Shown: positions 8,013-17,705, counted from the first letter of the stretch. The stretch is 64,000 nucleotides of DNA from Hyphomicrobiales bacterium (GCA_900466575.1 UBMP01000012.1:347316-411315), one strand, 5' to 3'. Notes: generated from the letters alone by a model not told the origin. Numbers and translations: made by a program.

Positions 8013-9041
8013 ATGAGTTCAATCGACACCCCGCTGAAAGTCTCCATTGTTGCGCCCTGCTACAATGAAGAGGAAGTCATCGAGGAATTTGTCCGCCGCG
8101 CGCTTGCCGCCGGCCGTTCGGCTGCCGAGGGCAGTTTCGAACTTGTTCTGATCGATGACGGTTCCCGCGATGCGACCTGGTCGAAGATCGAGGCGATGTC
8201 GCGCCAGCACCCCGAGATCGTCGGTGTCCGGCTGATGCGAAACCACGGTCATGAGCTCGCTTCGACCGCAGGCATTGCCTCGTCGCGTGGCGCGCGCATA
8301 CTGCTCATCGACGCGGATCTGCAGGACCCGCCGGAGCTGCTTTCGGACATGATGGAGATGATGGACCGGGGTGCGGACGTGGTTTACGGCCAGCGCGGCG
8401 TGCGCAAGGGCGAAAGCTGGATGAAGCTGACGACGGCCGCCGTTTTCTATCGTCTTCTGCGCTGGCTCGCGAGCGTCGACATTCCCTCGGATACGGGCGA
8501 TTTCCGGCTGATGACGCGCCGCGTCGCCGAGCTTCTCCTGTCCATGCCCGAGCGCGACCGCTTCCTGCGCGGCATGATCAGCTGGATCGGTGGTCGTCAG
8601 GTCCCGATCGTGTATGAGCGCGATGAACGTCACGCCGGAACGACCAAATATTCCTATTCCAAGCTTCTGCGTCTGGCGCTTGACGCCATCACGGGCTTTT
8701 CTGCGCGTCCGCTGCGGATTGCATCCTGGGCGGGCGTGATCACGGCCTTCATCGCACTCGGTCTGCTCGTCTACACATTCTATAGCTTCGAAGCCGGCTG
8801 GGCCGTCACCGGCTGGTCGAGCACCATGGTTGCCATCACGGTCTTCAGCGCGGTCCAGCTGATCACGTTGGGCATCCTCGGCGAATACGTCGGTCGGCTT
8901 GTTCAGCAAAGCAAGGGCAGGCCGCTTTACATGGTTGATCGTGTGGTCCGCGACGGCCAGGATATTCAACTCCTGGATTGCCCGGAGATGCGCGGCGCGC
9001 GCGACCCTCGGTCCGTCACCCGCGACCCCTTCTTGCCGTGA
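8013..9041 (+). CDS. Membrane GT2 glycosyltransferase (DPM/GtrB type)
   Basis: A 342-residue glycosyltransferase: GT-A catalytic domain (residues 8-230) with APCYNEEE near the start, LIDDGSRD (47-54) and DADLQDPPE (100-108), followed by two transmembrane helices (about 233-255 and 265-290) and a cytoplasmic tail. This is the layout of GtrB/polyprenyl-phosphate glycosyltransferases, which load a sugar onto undecaprenyl phosphate at the inner face of the inner membrane. ATG 8013 is chosen because it begins just before the fold (VSIVAPCYN); the open frame upstream overlaps the predicted promoter. It stands alone with no flippase or acceptor glycosyltransferase next to it, so the glycan it serves is unknown. 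Confidence 0.9.
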   Translation: MSSIDTPLKVSIVAPCYNEEEVIEEFVRRALAAGRSAAEGSFELVLIDDGSRDATWSKIEAMSRQHPEIVGVRLMRNHGHELASTAGIASSRGARILLIDADLQDPPELLSDMMEMMDRGADVVYGQRGVRKGESWMKLTTAAVFYRLLRWLASVDIPSDTGDFRLMTRRVAELLLSMPERDRFLRGMISWIGGRQVPIVYERDERHAGTTKYSYSKLLRLALDAITGFSARPLRIASWAGVITAFIALGLLVYTFYSFEAGWAVTGWSSTMVAITVFSAVQLITLGILGEYVGRLVQQSKGRPLYMVDRVVRDGQDIQLLDCPEMRGARDPRSVTRDPFLP

Positions 9042-9121
9042 GGCCGCTCCTGCCCTAAATGAGGCCGTGGAACGCGAGCCGTCATCAGGGCGGGCACGCC
9101 AGCGATTGCAAGGAGAATGCG

Positions 9122-10252
9122 ATGTCGGCAGAACTTTCAGCCAAGGTCCTCGACAAGCTGAAAACGCTGCAGATGCCGGGCGCAGGCAAGGATATCGTCA
9201 GCCTCGGGCTGGTGTCGGACGTCTTCGTGTCCCAGGGCAAGGCCTATTTCTCCATCTCGGTCCCATCCGAATCCGCCAATAGCCTTGAGCCCTTGCGCGA
9301 GCAGGCGGCGGCGCTTGCCTCATCCGTTCCCGGCATCAGCGCAGCCACCGTCGTGCTGACCGCGGACCGCAAGGCGGGCGCTCCAACGGCACCGCCGCAG
9401 GCGCAGCGTCCCGCCCACGGCCATGCCCATGCCCAGCCGCGCGCGGTCGCCAAACAGGCCATTCCCGGCATCGGCGCAATCGTGGCGGTTGCTTCGGGCA
9501 AGGGCGGCGTCGGCAAATCGACGACGGCGGTCAATCTCGCGCTCGCCTTGCAGGCCAATGGCCTGCGTGCGGCCGTGCTCGATGCCGACATCTACGGCCC
9601 CTCGCTGCCGCGCCTCATGAAGATTTCCGGCCGCCCGCAGCAGGTCGATGGCCGGATCCGGCCGATGGAAAACTATGGCATGAAGGTCATGTCGATGGGC
9701 TTCCTGGTGGATGAGGGCACAGCCATGATCTGGCGCGGCCCGATGATCCAGTCGGCGCTGCTGCAGATGCTCCGCGAAGTCGCCTGGGGAGACCTCGACG
9801 TGCTGGTCATCGACATGCCGCCGGGCACCGGCGACGTCCAGTTGACCCTTGCCCAGCAGGCGGCGCTCGCCGGTGCGGTCATTGTTTCGACGCCGCAGGA
9901 TCTGGCGTTGATCGACGCCCGCAAGGCGGTCAACATGTTCAACAAGGTCGAGGTTCCGATCCTCGGCATCGTTGAAAACATGAGCCATTTCGTTTGTCCG
10001 AATTGCGGAACGAGCCATGACATCTTCGGTCATGGCGGGGCTAAGGCAGAGGCGGAAAAGATCGGCGCGCCTTTCCTCGGGGAAATTCCGCTCGACATGG
10101 AAATCCGGATGAATTCCGATGCTGGCACACCGGTCGTGGTGAGCCACCCGGACGGGCCGCACGCCAGGGCCTATCGTGAGATTGCCCGCAAGCTGTGGGA
10201 AGGCATCGAGGGCCGCGCAGCTCCGGCTTTTCCGGACATCAGCTTTGAATGA
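9122..10252 (+). CDS. mrp: Mrp/ApbC/NBP35-type iron-sulfur cluster carrier ATPase
   Basis: A 376-residue P-loop ATPase with an N-terminal MIP18/DUF59 domain (1-80), a His/Ala/Pro-rich linker (85-115) and a MinD-like ATPase domain. The deviant Walker A loop is SGKGGVGKS (125-133). The CPNC pair (Cys292, Cys295) is the bridging Fe-S cluster site of this family. It carries 4Fe-4S clusters to apo-proteins in the cytoplasm. The histidines in the linker (HGHAHAQ) are a usual oddity of rhizobial members. The ATG at 9122 has AAGGAGAA 6 bases upstream. Confidence 0.93.
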   Translation: MSAELSAKVLDKLKTLQMPGAGKDIVSLGLVSDVFVSQGKAYFSISVPSESANSLEPLREQAAALASSVPGISAATVVLTADRKAGAPTAPPQAQRPAHGHAHAQPRAVAKQAIPGIGAIVAVASGKGGVGKSTTAVNLALALQANGLRAAVLDADIYGPSLPRLMKISGRPQQVDGRIRPMENYGMKVMSMGFLVDEGTAMIWRGPMIQSALLQMLREVAWGDLDVLVIDMPPGTGDVQLTLAQQAALAGAVIVSTPQDLALIDARKAVNMFNKVEVPILGIVENMSHFVCPNCGTSHDIFGHGGAKAEAEKIGAPFLGEIPLDMEIRMNSDAGTPVVVSHPDGPHARAYREIARKLWEGIEGRAAPAFPDISFE

Positions 10253-10394
10253 GGCAGGGTGCTACAGGCTGGCCCAGCGACCGAACGCCACAGGTGCGCA
10301 TCTTTGAAAAGCCGGATTTTCGTCAAATTTCCGCTTGGAATCTTAACCGGCCTGTGATTTGAATGCAGCGCAGCAGGGGCATTGCCAGGGTGTA

Positions 10395-10450
10395 CAGAGA
10401 GACACTCTCTGCCTCCGCGTAATTGAAATGAACGTAAGGAAAAATCCTTA
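10395..10450. promoter_or_regulatory. Two inverted repeats in the corA-like leader
   Basis: In the 275-base gap before the CorA-like gene are CAGAGAG-ACA-CTCTCTG (10395-10411, perfect 7-bp arms) and TAAGGA-AAAA-TCCTTA (10435-10450, perfect 6-bp arms). They could be protein binding sites or RNA hairpins in the leader. I recognise neither as a known riboswitch, and the first lacks a terminator U-tract. Confidence 0.35.
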
Positions 10451-10527
10451 GGACAGCGGACGCGGCTTTCGGGCCTGACGATAACACCGCACACGACGTT
10501 TCATATTGGCAGGGACCATCCCGTTTC

Positions 10528-11505
10528 ATGATCATGCTTTACCGCGCTGATGGCAGCGCACGGCCTCTTGCAGCCGCAGAGCCGATTGATGTCTGTCCGG
10601 ACGATGTCGTCTGGATCGATCTTCATTGCCCGACGCGCGATGAAGAGACGCTGGTGGAGCACGTTCTCGGCATTGCCGTGCCGACGCGCGACGAGCTGAA
10701 GGACATCGAGCCGTCGAGCCGTCTCTATTCGGAGAATGACGCCATCTATATGACGGCCTCCATCGTCTGGCGTGCAGACAGCGAGCAGCCGGAACTGGTG
10801 GATGTCGGCTTTGTGTTGTCTGCGGGACGTCTCGTCACGATCCGCTATGAAGAGCCGAAGTCGATCAGCCTGTTCATCGGCGCCTTTTCCCGCTGCATCG
10901 ACGGTCGCTGGTCCGGCCTCAAGGTCCTGTCGCGGCTGCTGGAGACGATCAGTGATCGCAGCGCCGAGATTCTCGAAACGGCCGAGCGCAAGGTGGACGG
11001 CATTTCGCGTCAGGTCTTTGCCCCGAATGCGCGCTCCGGCCAGCGGGGTCGGGCGTTTCCGCAGGCCATCCTCTTCCATATCGGTGAGGAGCAGCGACTG
11101 GTCGCCAAGACCCGTGACAGTCTTGCCTCCCTCTATCGCCTGCTCACATTCTTCTATGCCCTGCCGGTTCTGCAGGAAGACAAGGACATACGCGAACTCT
11201 GCCGAACCATCACGCGGGACGTTCAGTCGCTGTCCGAACATGCGAATTTCGTGTCCGGCAACATCACATTTCTTCTTGATGCATCGCTCGGTTTCATCAA
11301 TCTCGAGCAGAACGCGATCATCAAGATCTTCTCGATCGCAAGCGTCGTCTTTCTGCCGCCGACGCTGGCCGCTTCTATCTACGGCATGAATTTCAAGATC
11401 ATGCCGGAACTCGAATGGACCTTTGGCTATCCGTTCGCGTTGTGTGTGATGGTCGTGTCGGCAGTCGTTCCATTTTTCTTTTTCCGTTGGAAAGGGTGGC
11501 TCTGA
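10528..11505 (+). CDS. CorA-family divalent cation transporter
   Basis: A 325-residue CorA-like protein: a large soluble alpha/beta and long-helix domain (1-260), then two C-terminal transmembrane helices separated by the diagnostic YGMNF loop (near residue 285). CorA forms a homopentameric Mg2+ (or Co2+/Ni2+/Zn2+) channel in the inner membrane. The C-terminus FFFFRWKGWL is typical. The start is the first ATG of the frame at 10528; another lies two codons downstream. The gene lies just upstream of kup with a 30-base gap, so the two ion transporters may be cotranscribed. Whether it is a channel or a ZntB-like exporter cannot be decided. Confidence 0.88.
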   Translation: MIMLYRADGSARPLAAAEPIDVCPDDVVWIDLHCPTRDEETLVEHVLGIAVPTRDELKDIEPSSRLYSENDAIYMTASIVWRADSEQPELVDVGFVLSAGRLVTIRYEEPKSISLFIGAFSRCIDGRWSGLKVLSRLLETISDRSAEILETAERKVDGISRQVFAPNARSGQRGRAFPQAILFHIGEEQRLVAKTRDSLASLYRLLTFFYALPVLQEDKDIRELCRTITRDVQSLSEHANFVSGNITFLLDASLGFINLEQNAIIKIFSIASVVFLPPTLAASIYGMNFKIMPELEWTFGYPFALCVMVVSAVVPFFFFRWKGWL

Positions 11506-11535
11506 GCGTCACAGCTTGGAGCGTGAAGGTTCACC

Positions 11536-13437
11536 ATGAGCAATTCGCTTGAACATGAAAATCAGGAGCCCGCGGGCCTCAAGAGTCTGCTGTCTCTGGC
11601 ACTCGGCTCTGTCGGCGTCGTTTACGGCGACATCGGTACGAGCCCGCTTTACGCCTTCAAGGAAGCCCTGCGCCCGGTTTCGGCTGACGGTCTCGACCGC
11701 TTCGAAGTCGTCGGCATCATCTCGCTGATGCTGTGGACGCTCACGATCATCGTGACGCTGAAATACGTGCTCTTCCTGCTCCGCGCCGACAACGGCGGCG
11801 AAGGCGGCACGCTGTCGCTGCTCGCCTTGCTGATGAAGACGGCCAACGGGCACGCAGCCATACTCTTCTTCATGGGCATTGCCGGGTCCGCGCTTTTCCT
11901 CGGCGACTCCATGATCACGCCGGCGCTGTCGGTCCTGTCGGCCGTCGAAGGCCTGCAGCTCGTCACGCCGGAGATGAAGGAATTCGTTCTGCCGCTGTCG
12001 CTGACGATCCTCGTGCTGCTCTTCCTCGTGCAGTCGCGCGGAACGGGGGCAGTGTCGGCCTTTTTCGGTCCGATCACGGCAATCTGGTTCCTCGCCATGG
12101 GCGTCATCGGCATCTACCACATCGCCGACGACCTGACGATTTTCACAGCACTGAACCCATACCACGCCGCGACATTCCTCATTCATGAGAAATGGGTCGG
12201 GATTGTCGTTCTGGGTGCCGTGTTCCTGACGGTCACCGGCGCCGAAGCGCTTTATGCCGACCTCGGTCACTTTGGCCGTCGTCCGATCCAGCTCGCCTGG
12301 TTCGCGCTCGTCTTCCCTGCGCTGATGCTCAACTATCTCGGCCAGGGCGCGTTCATCCTGAAGCACCCGGAAGCCGCTGAAAACCCGTTCTTCCTGATGT
12401 TCCCGTCATGGGCGCTGTTGCCGGCGGTCATTCTCGCCACCGCCGCGACCATCATCGCCAGCCAGGCGGTCATCACCGGCGCATTCTCGCTGGTGCGTCA
12501 GGCCATCCACCTCAATTTCCTGCCGCGTATGGAGATCCAGCATACATCGGAGACCCATACCGGGCAGATCTTCCTGCCGGGCGTGAACCTCATTCTGATG
12601 TTCGGTGTCGTGCTGCTCGTGCTGGGCTTCCGCAGCTCGGATGCGCTGGCCACGGCTTACGGCATCTCCGTTACGGGTGCGATGACGATCACCACGATCA
12701 TGGCTTTCGAGTTTGTCCGCAAGCAGTGGCACTGGAGCCTTGCCGCCGCGATTGCCGGCCTGCTTCCGCTCCTCCTCCTCGAAATGGTCTTCCTGGGCGC
12801 GAACCTCTTCAAGATTCATGATGGCGGCTATGTCCCGATCATGATCGCTGCCGGCATTGTCATCGTGATGTGGACGTGGCGCCGTGGCAGCCGCATCCTT
12901 GCGGAAAAAGCCAAGGCCAACAATATCCCGATCGACAAGTTCATCGAGATGGTGAGCCGTGAAAGCGACCATGCGCCGGTGACGGTTCCCGGCACGGCGA
13001 TCTTCCTGACCTCGGATCCCGGCTTTGCCCCGGCGACGCTGCTGCACAACATCAAGCACAATCACGTCTTGCACAAACAGAACATCATCCTCTCCGTGCG
13101 CACGGCCAACAAGCCCTATGTGCCGGAGGAAGTCCGTTACTCGCTTTCGCACCTCTCGGACCGCTTCACGAGCCTGGAAGTCCGCTTCGGCTTCATGGAG
13201 ATGCCGGACATCACCAAGACGCTCGGCCGCATCCGCAAGGAGGGCATGAAGTTCGAGATCATGTCGACCTCGTTCTATCTCGGCCGCCGGCAGCTTCTGG
13301 CAAGCCCCGATGGTGGCATGCCGCTCTGGCAGGACAAGCTCTTCATCGGTCTTGCCAACACCGCGACGCGTCCGTCGGATTACTTCCGTCTGCCGTCCAA
13401 CCGCGTCGTCGAACTGGGTTCCCAGGTCGTTATCTGA
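11536..13437 (+). CDS. kup: KUP-family potassium uptake transporter
   Basis: A 633-residue Kup/HAK/KT transporter. The first membrane helix carries the family signature [14 protein letters not shown] (residues 28-41), followed by about 12 predicted transmembrane segments up to residue 430 and a C-terminal cytoplasmic domain of about 200 residues. Kup is a K+/H+ symporter for low-affinity potassium uptake. Length matches bacterial Kup proteins (about 620-630). The ATG follows GTGAAGG at good spacing. Rhizobia often have two kup paralogs; this could be either. Confidence 0.96.
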   Translation: MSNSLEHENQEPAGLKSLLSLALGSVGVVYGDIGTSPLYAFKEALRPVSADGLDRFEVVGIISLMLWTLTIIVTLKYVLFLLRADNGGEGGTLSLLALLMKTANGHAAILFFMGIAGSALFLGDSMITPALSVLSAVEGLQLVTPEMKEFVLPLSLTILVLLFLVQSRGTGAVSAFFGPITAIWFLAMGVIGIYHIADDLTIFTALNPYHAATFLIHEKWVGIVVLGAVFLTVTGAEALYADLGHFGRRPIQLAWFALVFPALMLNYLGQGAFILKHPEAAENPFFLMFPSWALLPAVILATAATIIASQAVITGAFSLVRQAIHLNFLPRMEIQHTSETHTGQIFLPGVNLILMFGVVLLVLGFRSSDALATAYGISVTGAMTITTIMAFEFVRKQWHWSLAAAIAGLLPLLLLEMVFLGANLFKIHDGGYVPIMIAAGIVIVMWTWRRGSRILAEKAKANNIPIDKFIEMVSRESDHAPVTVPGTAIFLTSDPGFAPATLLHNIKHNHVLHKQNIILSVRTANKPYVPEEVRYSLSHLSDRFTSLEVRFGFMEMPDITKTLGRIRKEGMKFEIMSTSFYLGRRQLLASPDGGMPLWQDKLFIGLANTATRPSDYFRLPSNRVVELGSQVVI

Positions 13438-13509
13438 CGCTTGCATTGCAGAGCGCTTGCGGGCACAACTGCGCGCGTTGGGCATGTTAACCAAGTATCA
13501 AGGTTAATA

Positions 13510-14730
13510 ATGCATTTTCAGCTGCAACGAAGAATGCAGTTTGGAGTTGCGTGCGTGCGTGTGAATGCGATTGCGCTTGGCGCCAGCGGCTTTGTGAACC
13601 GCAAGATTGTCACGATCGCCGCCTTTGGGCTTGCCGCCCATATGGCGCTGCCTACGGAAACGGGGCGATCTGACATTGCCGCCTATCTGGCCGGCATCAA
13701 TAGCGGCGGCGCCAACATGCTGCTGACCCGCTCGCCTGCCGGCTCGATCCAGCAGGCCGATGTTGTTTTCAAGGACCCGATGAAAACGAGTGCCATCGCC
13801 GCCGGTGGCGGGCTGTCCATGCCCGACGGCACGAAGGTGGCGCTGCGCGACGAGGCCAAGGGTGAGGGCGGAACGCCCGACGAGGCCCGCGTGACCCGCA
13901 GCCTGAAGAAGTCTCGAATCCTCGCGATCATTCCGGTCGCCCCGCCGAAGGCCTTCACCGCCGGCTCCATTATCGACCGCACGAGCTTCAACTTCGCGCC
14001 GCTGACCAAGTTCGACAAGCAGCTCGCCTTCGTCAAGCCGAAGATTACCGGCAAGGAGCTGCAGATTGCCGGCACGTTCTATGTCAAGAAGGCGCCTCAG
14101 GTCGTTGACCAGACGGTGCCGACCGAAATCGCCAGCCTGGTGAACAACAGCCGCGCCGATGTGTTGGCGACGGCCTATGCGAGTTCCGGACCGGACTATG
14201 CCCGCGTCTCCCCCTTCGATTCGATCCTGAACAAGGACGCCGACGACGGACGCTTCATCCCCGAAATCGGCCCGAAGGACCACGCCTGGGCTGCGACCCC
14301 GCTGCCGCCGGTCGTCTTCAACGAGGAAGAGCAGGACTGCCTGACGCGCGGTATCTATTTTGAAGCGCGCGGCGAGGAGATCAAGGGGCAGGCGGCGGTT
14401 GCGCAGGTCATCCTCAATCGCGTCCGCAACCCGGCCTATCCGAAGACAATCTGCGGCGTCGTCTACCAGAACGAAAGCTGGAAGAACCGCTGCCAGTTCT
14501 CCTTTGCCTGCGACAACTTCCTCGACCGCATCCTCAACCGCGACAGCTGGAAGATCGCCAAGGATGTTGCCATGGCGGTGACGGCTGGAAAGATATGGCT
14601 GCCGGAAGTGGGCTCCGCCACGCATTACCACGCCACCTATGTTCATCCCGCCTGGGCGCGCACCATGAAACGGGTCGCGCGGATTGGAGACCACATCTTC
14701 TATCGCACGCGTTACGGCGGCTGGAGCTAG
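13510..14730 (+). CDS. Cell wall hydrolase, SleB domain
   Basis: A 406-residue protein with a hydrophobic segment near the N-terminus (IVTIAAFGLAAHMA, about residues 33-46) that is a signal anchor or signal peptide, a long low-complexity middle, and a C-terminal SleB/Hydrolase_2 domain (about 275-406). The domain shows the family pattern CLTRGIYFEARGE...QAAVAQVILNRV, with the catalytic glutamate expected in YFEARGE. The family cleaves peptidoglycan glycan strands and is widespread in non-sporing alphaproteobacteria. The ATG at 13510 follows AAGG at 6 bases; the frame is open back to kup. It probably acts in the periplasm during wall remodelling. Confidence 0.88.
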   Translation: MHFQLQRRMQFGVACVRVNAIALGASGFVNRKIVTIAAFGLAAHMALPTETGRSDIAAYLAGINSGGANMLLTRSPAGSIQQADVVFKDPMKTSAIAAGGGLSMPDGTKVALRDEAKGEGGTPDEARVTRSLKKSRILAIIPVAPPKAFTAGSIIDRTSFNFAPLTKFDKQLAFVKPKITGKELQIAGTFYVKKAPQVVDQTVPTEIASLVNNSRADVLATAYASSGPDYARVSPFDSILNKDADDGRFIPEIGPKDHAWAATPLPPVVFNEEEQDCLTRGIYFEARGEEIKGQAAVAQVILNRVRNPAYPKTICGVVYQNESWKNRCQFSFACDNFLDRILNRDSWKIAKDVAMAVTAGKIWLPEVGSATHYHATYVHPAWARTMKRVARIGDHIFYRTRYGGWS

Positions 14731-14858
14731 GCTTCCAGCCCCTCGACTGCGGCCTTTTGACCCCTTTATTGCAGTCGAATTGACATAACTTTCGTCGCAC
14801 ATTTGCAACGTATTGATTTTACTACCGAAACTCTTTGAGAGTTCAATCCCTGTCAGCC

Positions 14859-14887
14859 TTGACTAGACGGGTTCACAAAACTATGTT
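14859..14887 (+). promoter_or_regulatory. Predicted promoter of the atp F0 operon
   Basis: TTGACT (14859-14864) and TATGTT (14882-14887) are spaced by exactly 17 bases, 102 bases upstream of the atpI ATG; transcription would begin near 14894. This is the best sigma-70-like match in the 258-base gap. A small AACTCT-TTG-AGAGTT inverted repeat lies just upstream (14829-14843). Confidence 0.55.
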
Positions 14888-14988
14888 GCGCGCGAATTGA
14901 GGAACGGGCCATACTGGCGCCGCAAAACTGCCGTGTTGGCGCGATCACCGCAGGATCGCAGCACAATAGGACCGTGGAGGGCGCAGGG

Positions 14989-15324
14989 ATGGACGACGGG
15001 GAAGACGGTCTCGACCGGCGCTTGAACGATCTGGGCGAGCGCCTCGCAGAGCGAAAGACGGCCGCTGACAGGGCAGGGGACAAGGCCAGGGGCGCGGACA
15101 AGAGCGCATATTCCCAGGCAATCAAGGTTTCCAGTGAATTTGTCGCGGGCATCATCGCGGGCGCGTTGATCGGCTATCTCGTTGATACGCTGGCCGGGAC
15201 CGGGCCGTGGGGGATGATTGTGTTCCTCCTGCTCGGTTTCTGCGCGGCGGTGCTGAATGTGATGCGCGCGCTTGGCATGGTGGCGACGCCCCAGCCCCGC
15301 AAGCGTGGCGACGATAAGAAATGA
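14989..15324 (+). CDS. atpI: ATP synthase protein I
   Basis: A 111-residue protein with a charged N-terminal half and two transmembrane helices ([20 protein letters not shown] and a second one ending in [12 protein letters not shown]), the AtpI/Uncl layout. AtpI assists assembly of the c-ring of F0. ATG 14989 follows GGAGG with 8-base spacing; a GTG at 14974 in frame is possible. It is first gene of the F0 operon, the usual alphaproteobacterial order atpI-B-E-F'-F. Confidence 0.9.
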   Translation: MDDGEDGLDRRLNDLGERLAERKTAADRAGDKARGADKSAYSQAIKVSSEFVAGIIAGALIGYLVDTLAGTGPWGMIVFLLLGFCAAVLNVMRALGMVATPQPRKRGDDKK

Positions 15325-15406
15325 AACGCCCGGGCCACGGCTCGCGGCAATGATGATGGAAAGACGCGATCCCAATGGATTGCGACAGAACGAAAGAGAC
15401 TTGACT

Positions 15407-16168
15407 GTGTCTGCAGCTGACAAGGTTGATCCGATCCACCAGTTCCACCTGAAGGAACTCTTTCACATCGATATGGGCGGGCTGAACCTTTCGTTCACCA
15501 ACTCCTCGCTCTTCATGGCGATTACGGTCATCGCGGCCGCTGCATTCCTCTATTTCACGACCTCCAGCCGCGCGCTTGTTCCGGGCCGCGCGCAGTCGGT
15601 TGCCGAAATGAGCTATGAATTCGTCGCCAACATGCTGCGCGACGGCGCGGGCAGCCACGGGATGAAGTTCTTCCCGCTGGTCTTTTCGCTCTTCATGTTC
15701 ATTCTGGTCGCGAACCTTCTCGGGATGATCCCGTACTTCTTCACGATCACCAGCCACATCATCGTTACTTTCGCGCTGGCGATCCTCGTGATCGGCCTCG
15801 TGGTCGTCTACGGCTTCTACAAGCACGGCCTCCACTTCCTGAACCTCTTCGTTCCGAGCGGGGTTCCGGGCGTTCTTCTGCCGCTCGTCATCGCCATCGA
15901 AGTCATCTCGTTCCTGTCCCGCCCGATCAGCCTCTCGGTTCGTCTTTTCGCCAACATGCTGGCCGGACACATTACGCTGAAGGTGTTTGCGGGCTTCGTC
16001 TTCTCGCTCGGTTCGCTCGGCGCCATCGGCGTCGCCGGCGCTGTCCTGCCGCTTCTGATGGCAGTCGCGCTGACCGGTCTCGAATTCCTTGTGGCCTTCC
16101 TCCAGGCTTACGTCTTTGCGGTGCTGACCTGCATGTACCTCAACGACGCCCTGCATCCGGGACACTAA
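15407..16168 (+). CDS. atpB: F0F1 ATP synthase subunit a
   Basis: Subunit a of the membrane rotor-stator interface, 253 residues. The essential stator arginine is in [14 protein letters not shown] (Arg179 with this start). Five to six membrane helices are visible, and the N-terminus [14 protein letters not shown] is the typical rhizobial opening. It forms the two proton half-channels. The GTG at 15407 is chosen because known homologs begin there and AGAGAC lies upstream; ATGs at 15350-15356 are alternatives that would add about 19 residues. The open frame overlaps atpI further upstream. Confidence 0.93.
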   Translation: MSAADKVDPIHQFHLKELFHIDMGGLNLSFTNSSLFMAITVIAAAAFLYFTTSSRALVPGRAQSVAEMSYEFVANMLRDGAGSHGMKFFPLVFSLFMFILVANLLGMIPYFFTITSHIIVTFALAILVIGLVVVYGFYKHGLHFLNLFVPSGVPGVLLPLVIAIEVISFLSRPISLSVRLFANMLAGHITLKVFAGFVFSLGSLGAIGVAGAVLPLLMAVALTGLEFLVAFLQAYVFAVLTCMYLNDALHPGH

Positions 16169-16247
16169 GGAAAACAAGGAAAAAAACGTTGACGCCAAAT
16201 CGGCGTCAGTCTAAAGCCGCAACAAAACTATTTCCAAGGAGTAGAAA

Positions 16248-16472
16248 ATGGATCCTCAAGCAGCAAAGTACATCGGCGCTGGTATCGCTTGCCTCGGCAT
16301 GGGCGGCGCTGGCATCGGCCTCGGCACCATCTTCGGTAACTACCTCGCTGGCGCACTGCGCAACCCGTCGGCTGCTGACGGCCAGTTCGGCCGCCTGATC
16401 TTCGGCTTCGCCGTTACGGAAGCTCTGGGCATCTTCTCGCTGCTCGTTGCACTGCTCGCCCTGTTCGGCTGA
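16248..16472 (+). CDS. atpE: F0F1 ATP synthase subunit c
   Basis: A 74-residue two-helix hairpin proteolipid. The glycine-rich first helix ([17 protein letters not shown]), polar loop with RNP, and the proton-carrying Glu58 in [10 protein letters not shown] are all present. It assembles into the rotating c-ring. A strong AAGGAG precedes the ATG. Just after its stop is a hairpin with a U-tract that could partly end transcription, which fits the need for many more c subunits than b subunits. Confidence 0.97.
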   Translation: MDPQAAKYIGAGIACLGMGGAGIGLGTIFGNYLAGALRNPSAADGQFGRLIFGFAVTEALGIFSLLVALLALFG

Positions 16473-16490
16473 TACCTCTTCGATCCAAAG

Positions 16491-16532
16491 AGGGCCACGG
16501 GCTTCGCGCGGCGAACATCGTGGCCCTTTTTT
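16491..16532 (+). terminator. Internal hairpin with T-tract after atpE
   Basis: AGGGCCACG (16491-16499) pairs with CGTGGCCCT (16519-16527) around a 19-base loop, followed directly by TTTTT. It has the form of a factor-independent terminator, yet lies between atpE and the b' gene inside the operon; the b' start follows 28 bases later. It may act as an attenuator or mRNA-stabilising 3' end for atpE. Confidence 0.6.
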
Positions 16533-16560
16533 CATGACGTATCCGCACCTGGAGGTGACA

Positions 16561-17148
16561 ATGTTCGTGACATCGGCTTTTGCCGCGTCAACGGAAGCTG
16601 CAGCGCAGGACGCGCATACTGCCGGAACGGAAGTTCCCGCGGAAGCAGGCCACGATGCGGGTTTCCCGCCGTTTAACCCGCACTATTTCGGCTCCCAGAT
16701 CCTCTGGCTGGCGATTACGTTCGGGATTTTCTACCTGATCATTTCCCGCGCGGTTGCGCCTCGCATCGGCGCGATCCTTGAAGATCGCCAGGACCGGATT
16801 GCGCGCGACCTCGACGAAGCCTCTCGCATGAAGGCTGAATCGGATGCAGCCGTTGCTGCCTTCGAAAAGGAACTCGCCGACGCCCGCGCCAAGGCTGGCA
16901 GCATCGCTGCTGAAGCCGCCGCTGCCGTCAAGGCCGAGGCCGAGAAGGAACGCGCTGCTGTTGAAGCAAGCCTTTCCGAAAAGCTCGCTGCTGCCGAAAA
17001 GCACATCGCCTCGATCAAGTCTGCGGCGCTCGCAGAGGTCGGTTCGATTGCCGAAGAAACCGTAACCGAAATCGTCCGTCAGGTCGTTGGCGTCGAGCTG
17101 ACGAGCGCGGAAGCCGCTGCCGCCGTTAAGTCGGCCGCAGGCAACTGA
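16561..17148 (+). CDS. F0F1 ATP synthase subunit b' (second b-type subunit)
   Basis: A 195-residue b-type stator subunit. A short N-terminal region precedes one transmembrane helix (about 43-62, ILWLAITFGIFYLIISRAVA), then a long charged, alanine-rich coiled coil (65-190). Alphaproteobacteria have two different b subunits; this one, upstream of the other and with an acidic N-terminal extension, is the b' form. Together they hold the F1 head static. ATG 16561 follows GGAGGTGACA; an earlier in-frame ATG at 16534 lies in the terminator's T-tract. Confidence 0.92.
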   Translation: MFVTSAFAASTEAAAQDAHTAGTEVPAEAGHDAGFPPFNPHYFGSQILWLAITFGIFYLIISRAVAPRIGAILEDRQDRIARDLDEASRMKAESDAAVAAFEKELADARAKAGSIAAEAAAAVKAEAEKERAAVEASLSEKLAAAEKHIASIKSAALAEVGSIAEETVTEIVRQVVGVELTSAEAAAAVKSAAGN

Positions 17149-17161
17149 GGAGGGTTCTTCG

Positions 17162-17653
17162 ATGAACGCAACAGATTGGGCAACACTCTGGGCCTTCGTT
17201 TCGCTGCTTCTGTTCCTCGGCCTCGTGGTTTACCTCAAGGTTCCGGGCACGATCGGCAAGGCACTCGACAAGCGCGCTGACGAAATCAAGTCGCAGCTCG
17301 CCGAAGCCGCCCGCCTTCGCGAAGAAGCCCAGGCGCTGCTCGCTGAATATCAGCGCAAGCGCAAGGAAGCCGAAGTCGAGGCAGAACATATTCTCGCCAG
17401 CGCCAAGCGCGAAGCAGCGATGCTCGCCGACGAAGCCAAGCGCAAGACCGAAGAATATGTGGCGCGCCGCAACCAGCTGTCCGAGCAGAAGATCAAGCAG
17501 GCCGAAACCGACGCGATCAGCGCCGTTCGCGCTGCCGCGGTAGACATCGCCGTCGCCGCCGCCCAGAAGGTCGCTGCGGAAAAGGCAACTGGCGCCACCG
17601 GCGATGCGCTCTTCCAGAACGCGATCGAGCAGGTTCGCACGCGCCTGAACTGA
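17162..17653 (+). CDS. atpF: F0F1 ATP synthase subunit b
   Basis: A 163-residue subunit b: one N-terminal membrane helix (ATLWAFVSLLLFLGLVVYL, 7-25) and a long Glu/Ala/Lys-rich coiled coil. It dimerises with b' as the peripheral stalk. GAGGAGGG lies upstream of the ATG. The gene is 13 bases after b' and is the last gene of the operon, followed by a strong terminator. F1 genes are not in this window. Confidence 0.94.
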   Translation: MNATDWATLWAFVSLLLFLGLVVYLKVPGTIGKALDKRADEIKSQLAEAARLREEAQALLAEYQRKRKEAEVEAEHILASAKREAAMLADEAKRKTEEYVARRNQLSEQKIKQAETDAISAVRAAAVDIAVAAAQKVAAEKATGATGDALFQNAIEQVRTRLN

Positions 17654-17678
17654 TCACTCGGTTCAGGTCAATATTTGG

Positions 17679-17705
17679 AAAGGCCGGCCATGTGCCGGCC
17701 TTTTT
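17679..17705 (+). terminator. Rho-independent terminator of the F0 operon
   Basis: AAAGGCCGGC (17679-17688), loop CATGT, GCCGGCCTTT (17694-17703), then TT. A perfect 10-bp stem with U-tract 26 bases after the atpF stop. On the other strand it also ends in a T-rich run only weakly, and the convergent rnhB stops about 100 bases further on. Confidence 0.85.

Noticed and set aside
13504..14808. A 434-codon open frame on the minus strand
   Set aside because: Antisense to the SleB-domain hydrolase; no recognisable domain.
16491..16532. Hairpin after atpE as the end of the operon
   Set aside because: The b' gene follows 28 bases later without a visible promoter and a stronger terminator lies after atpF, so it was treated as internal.
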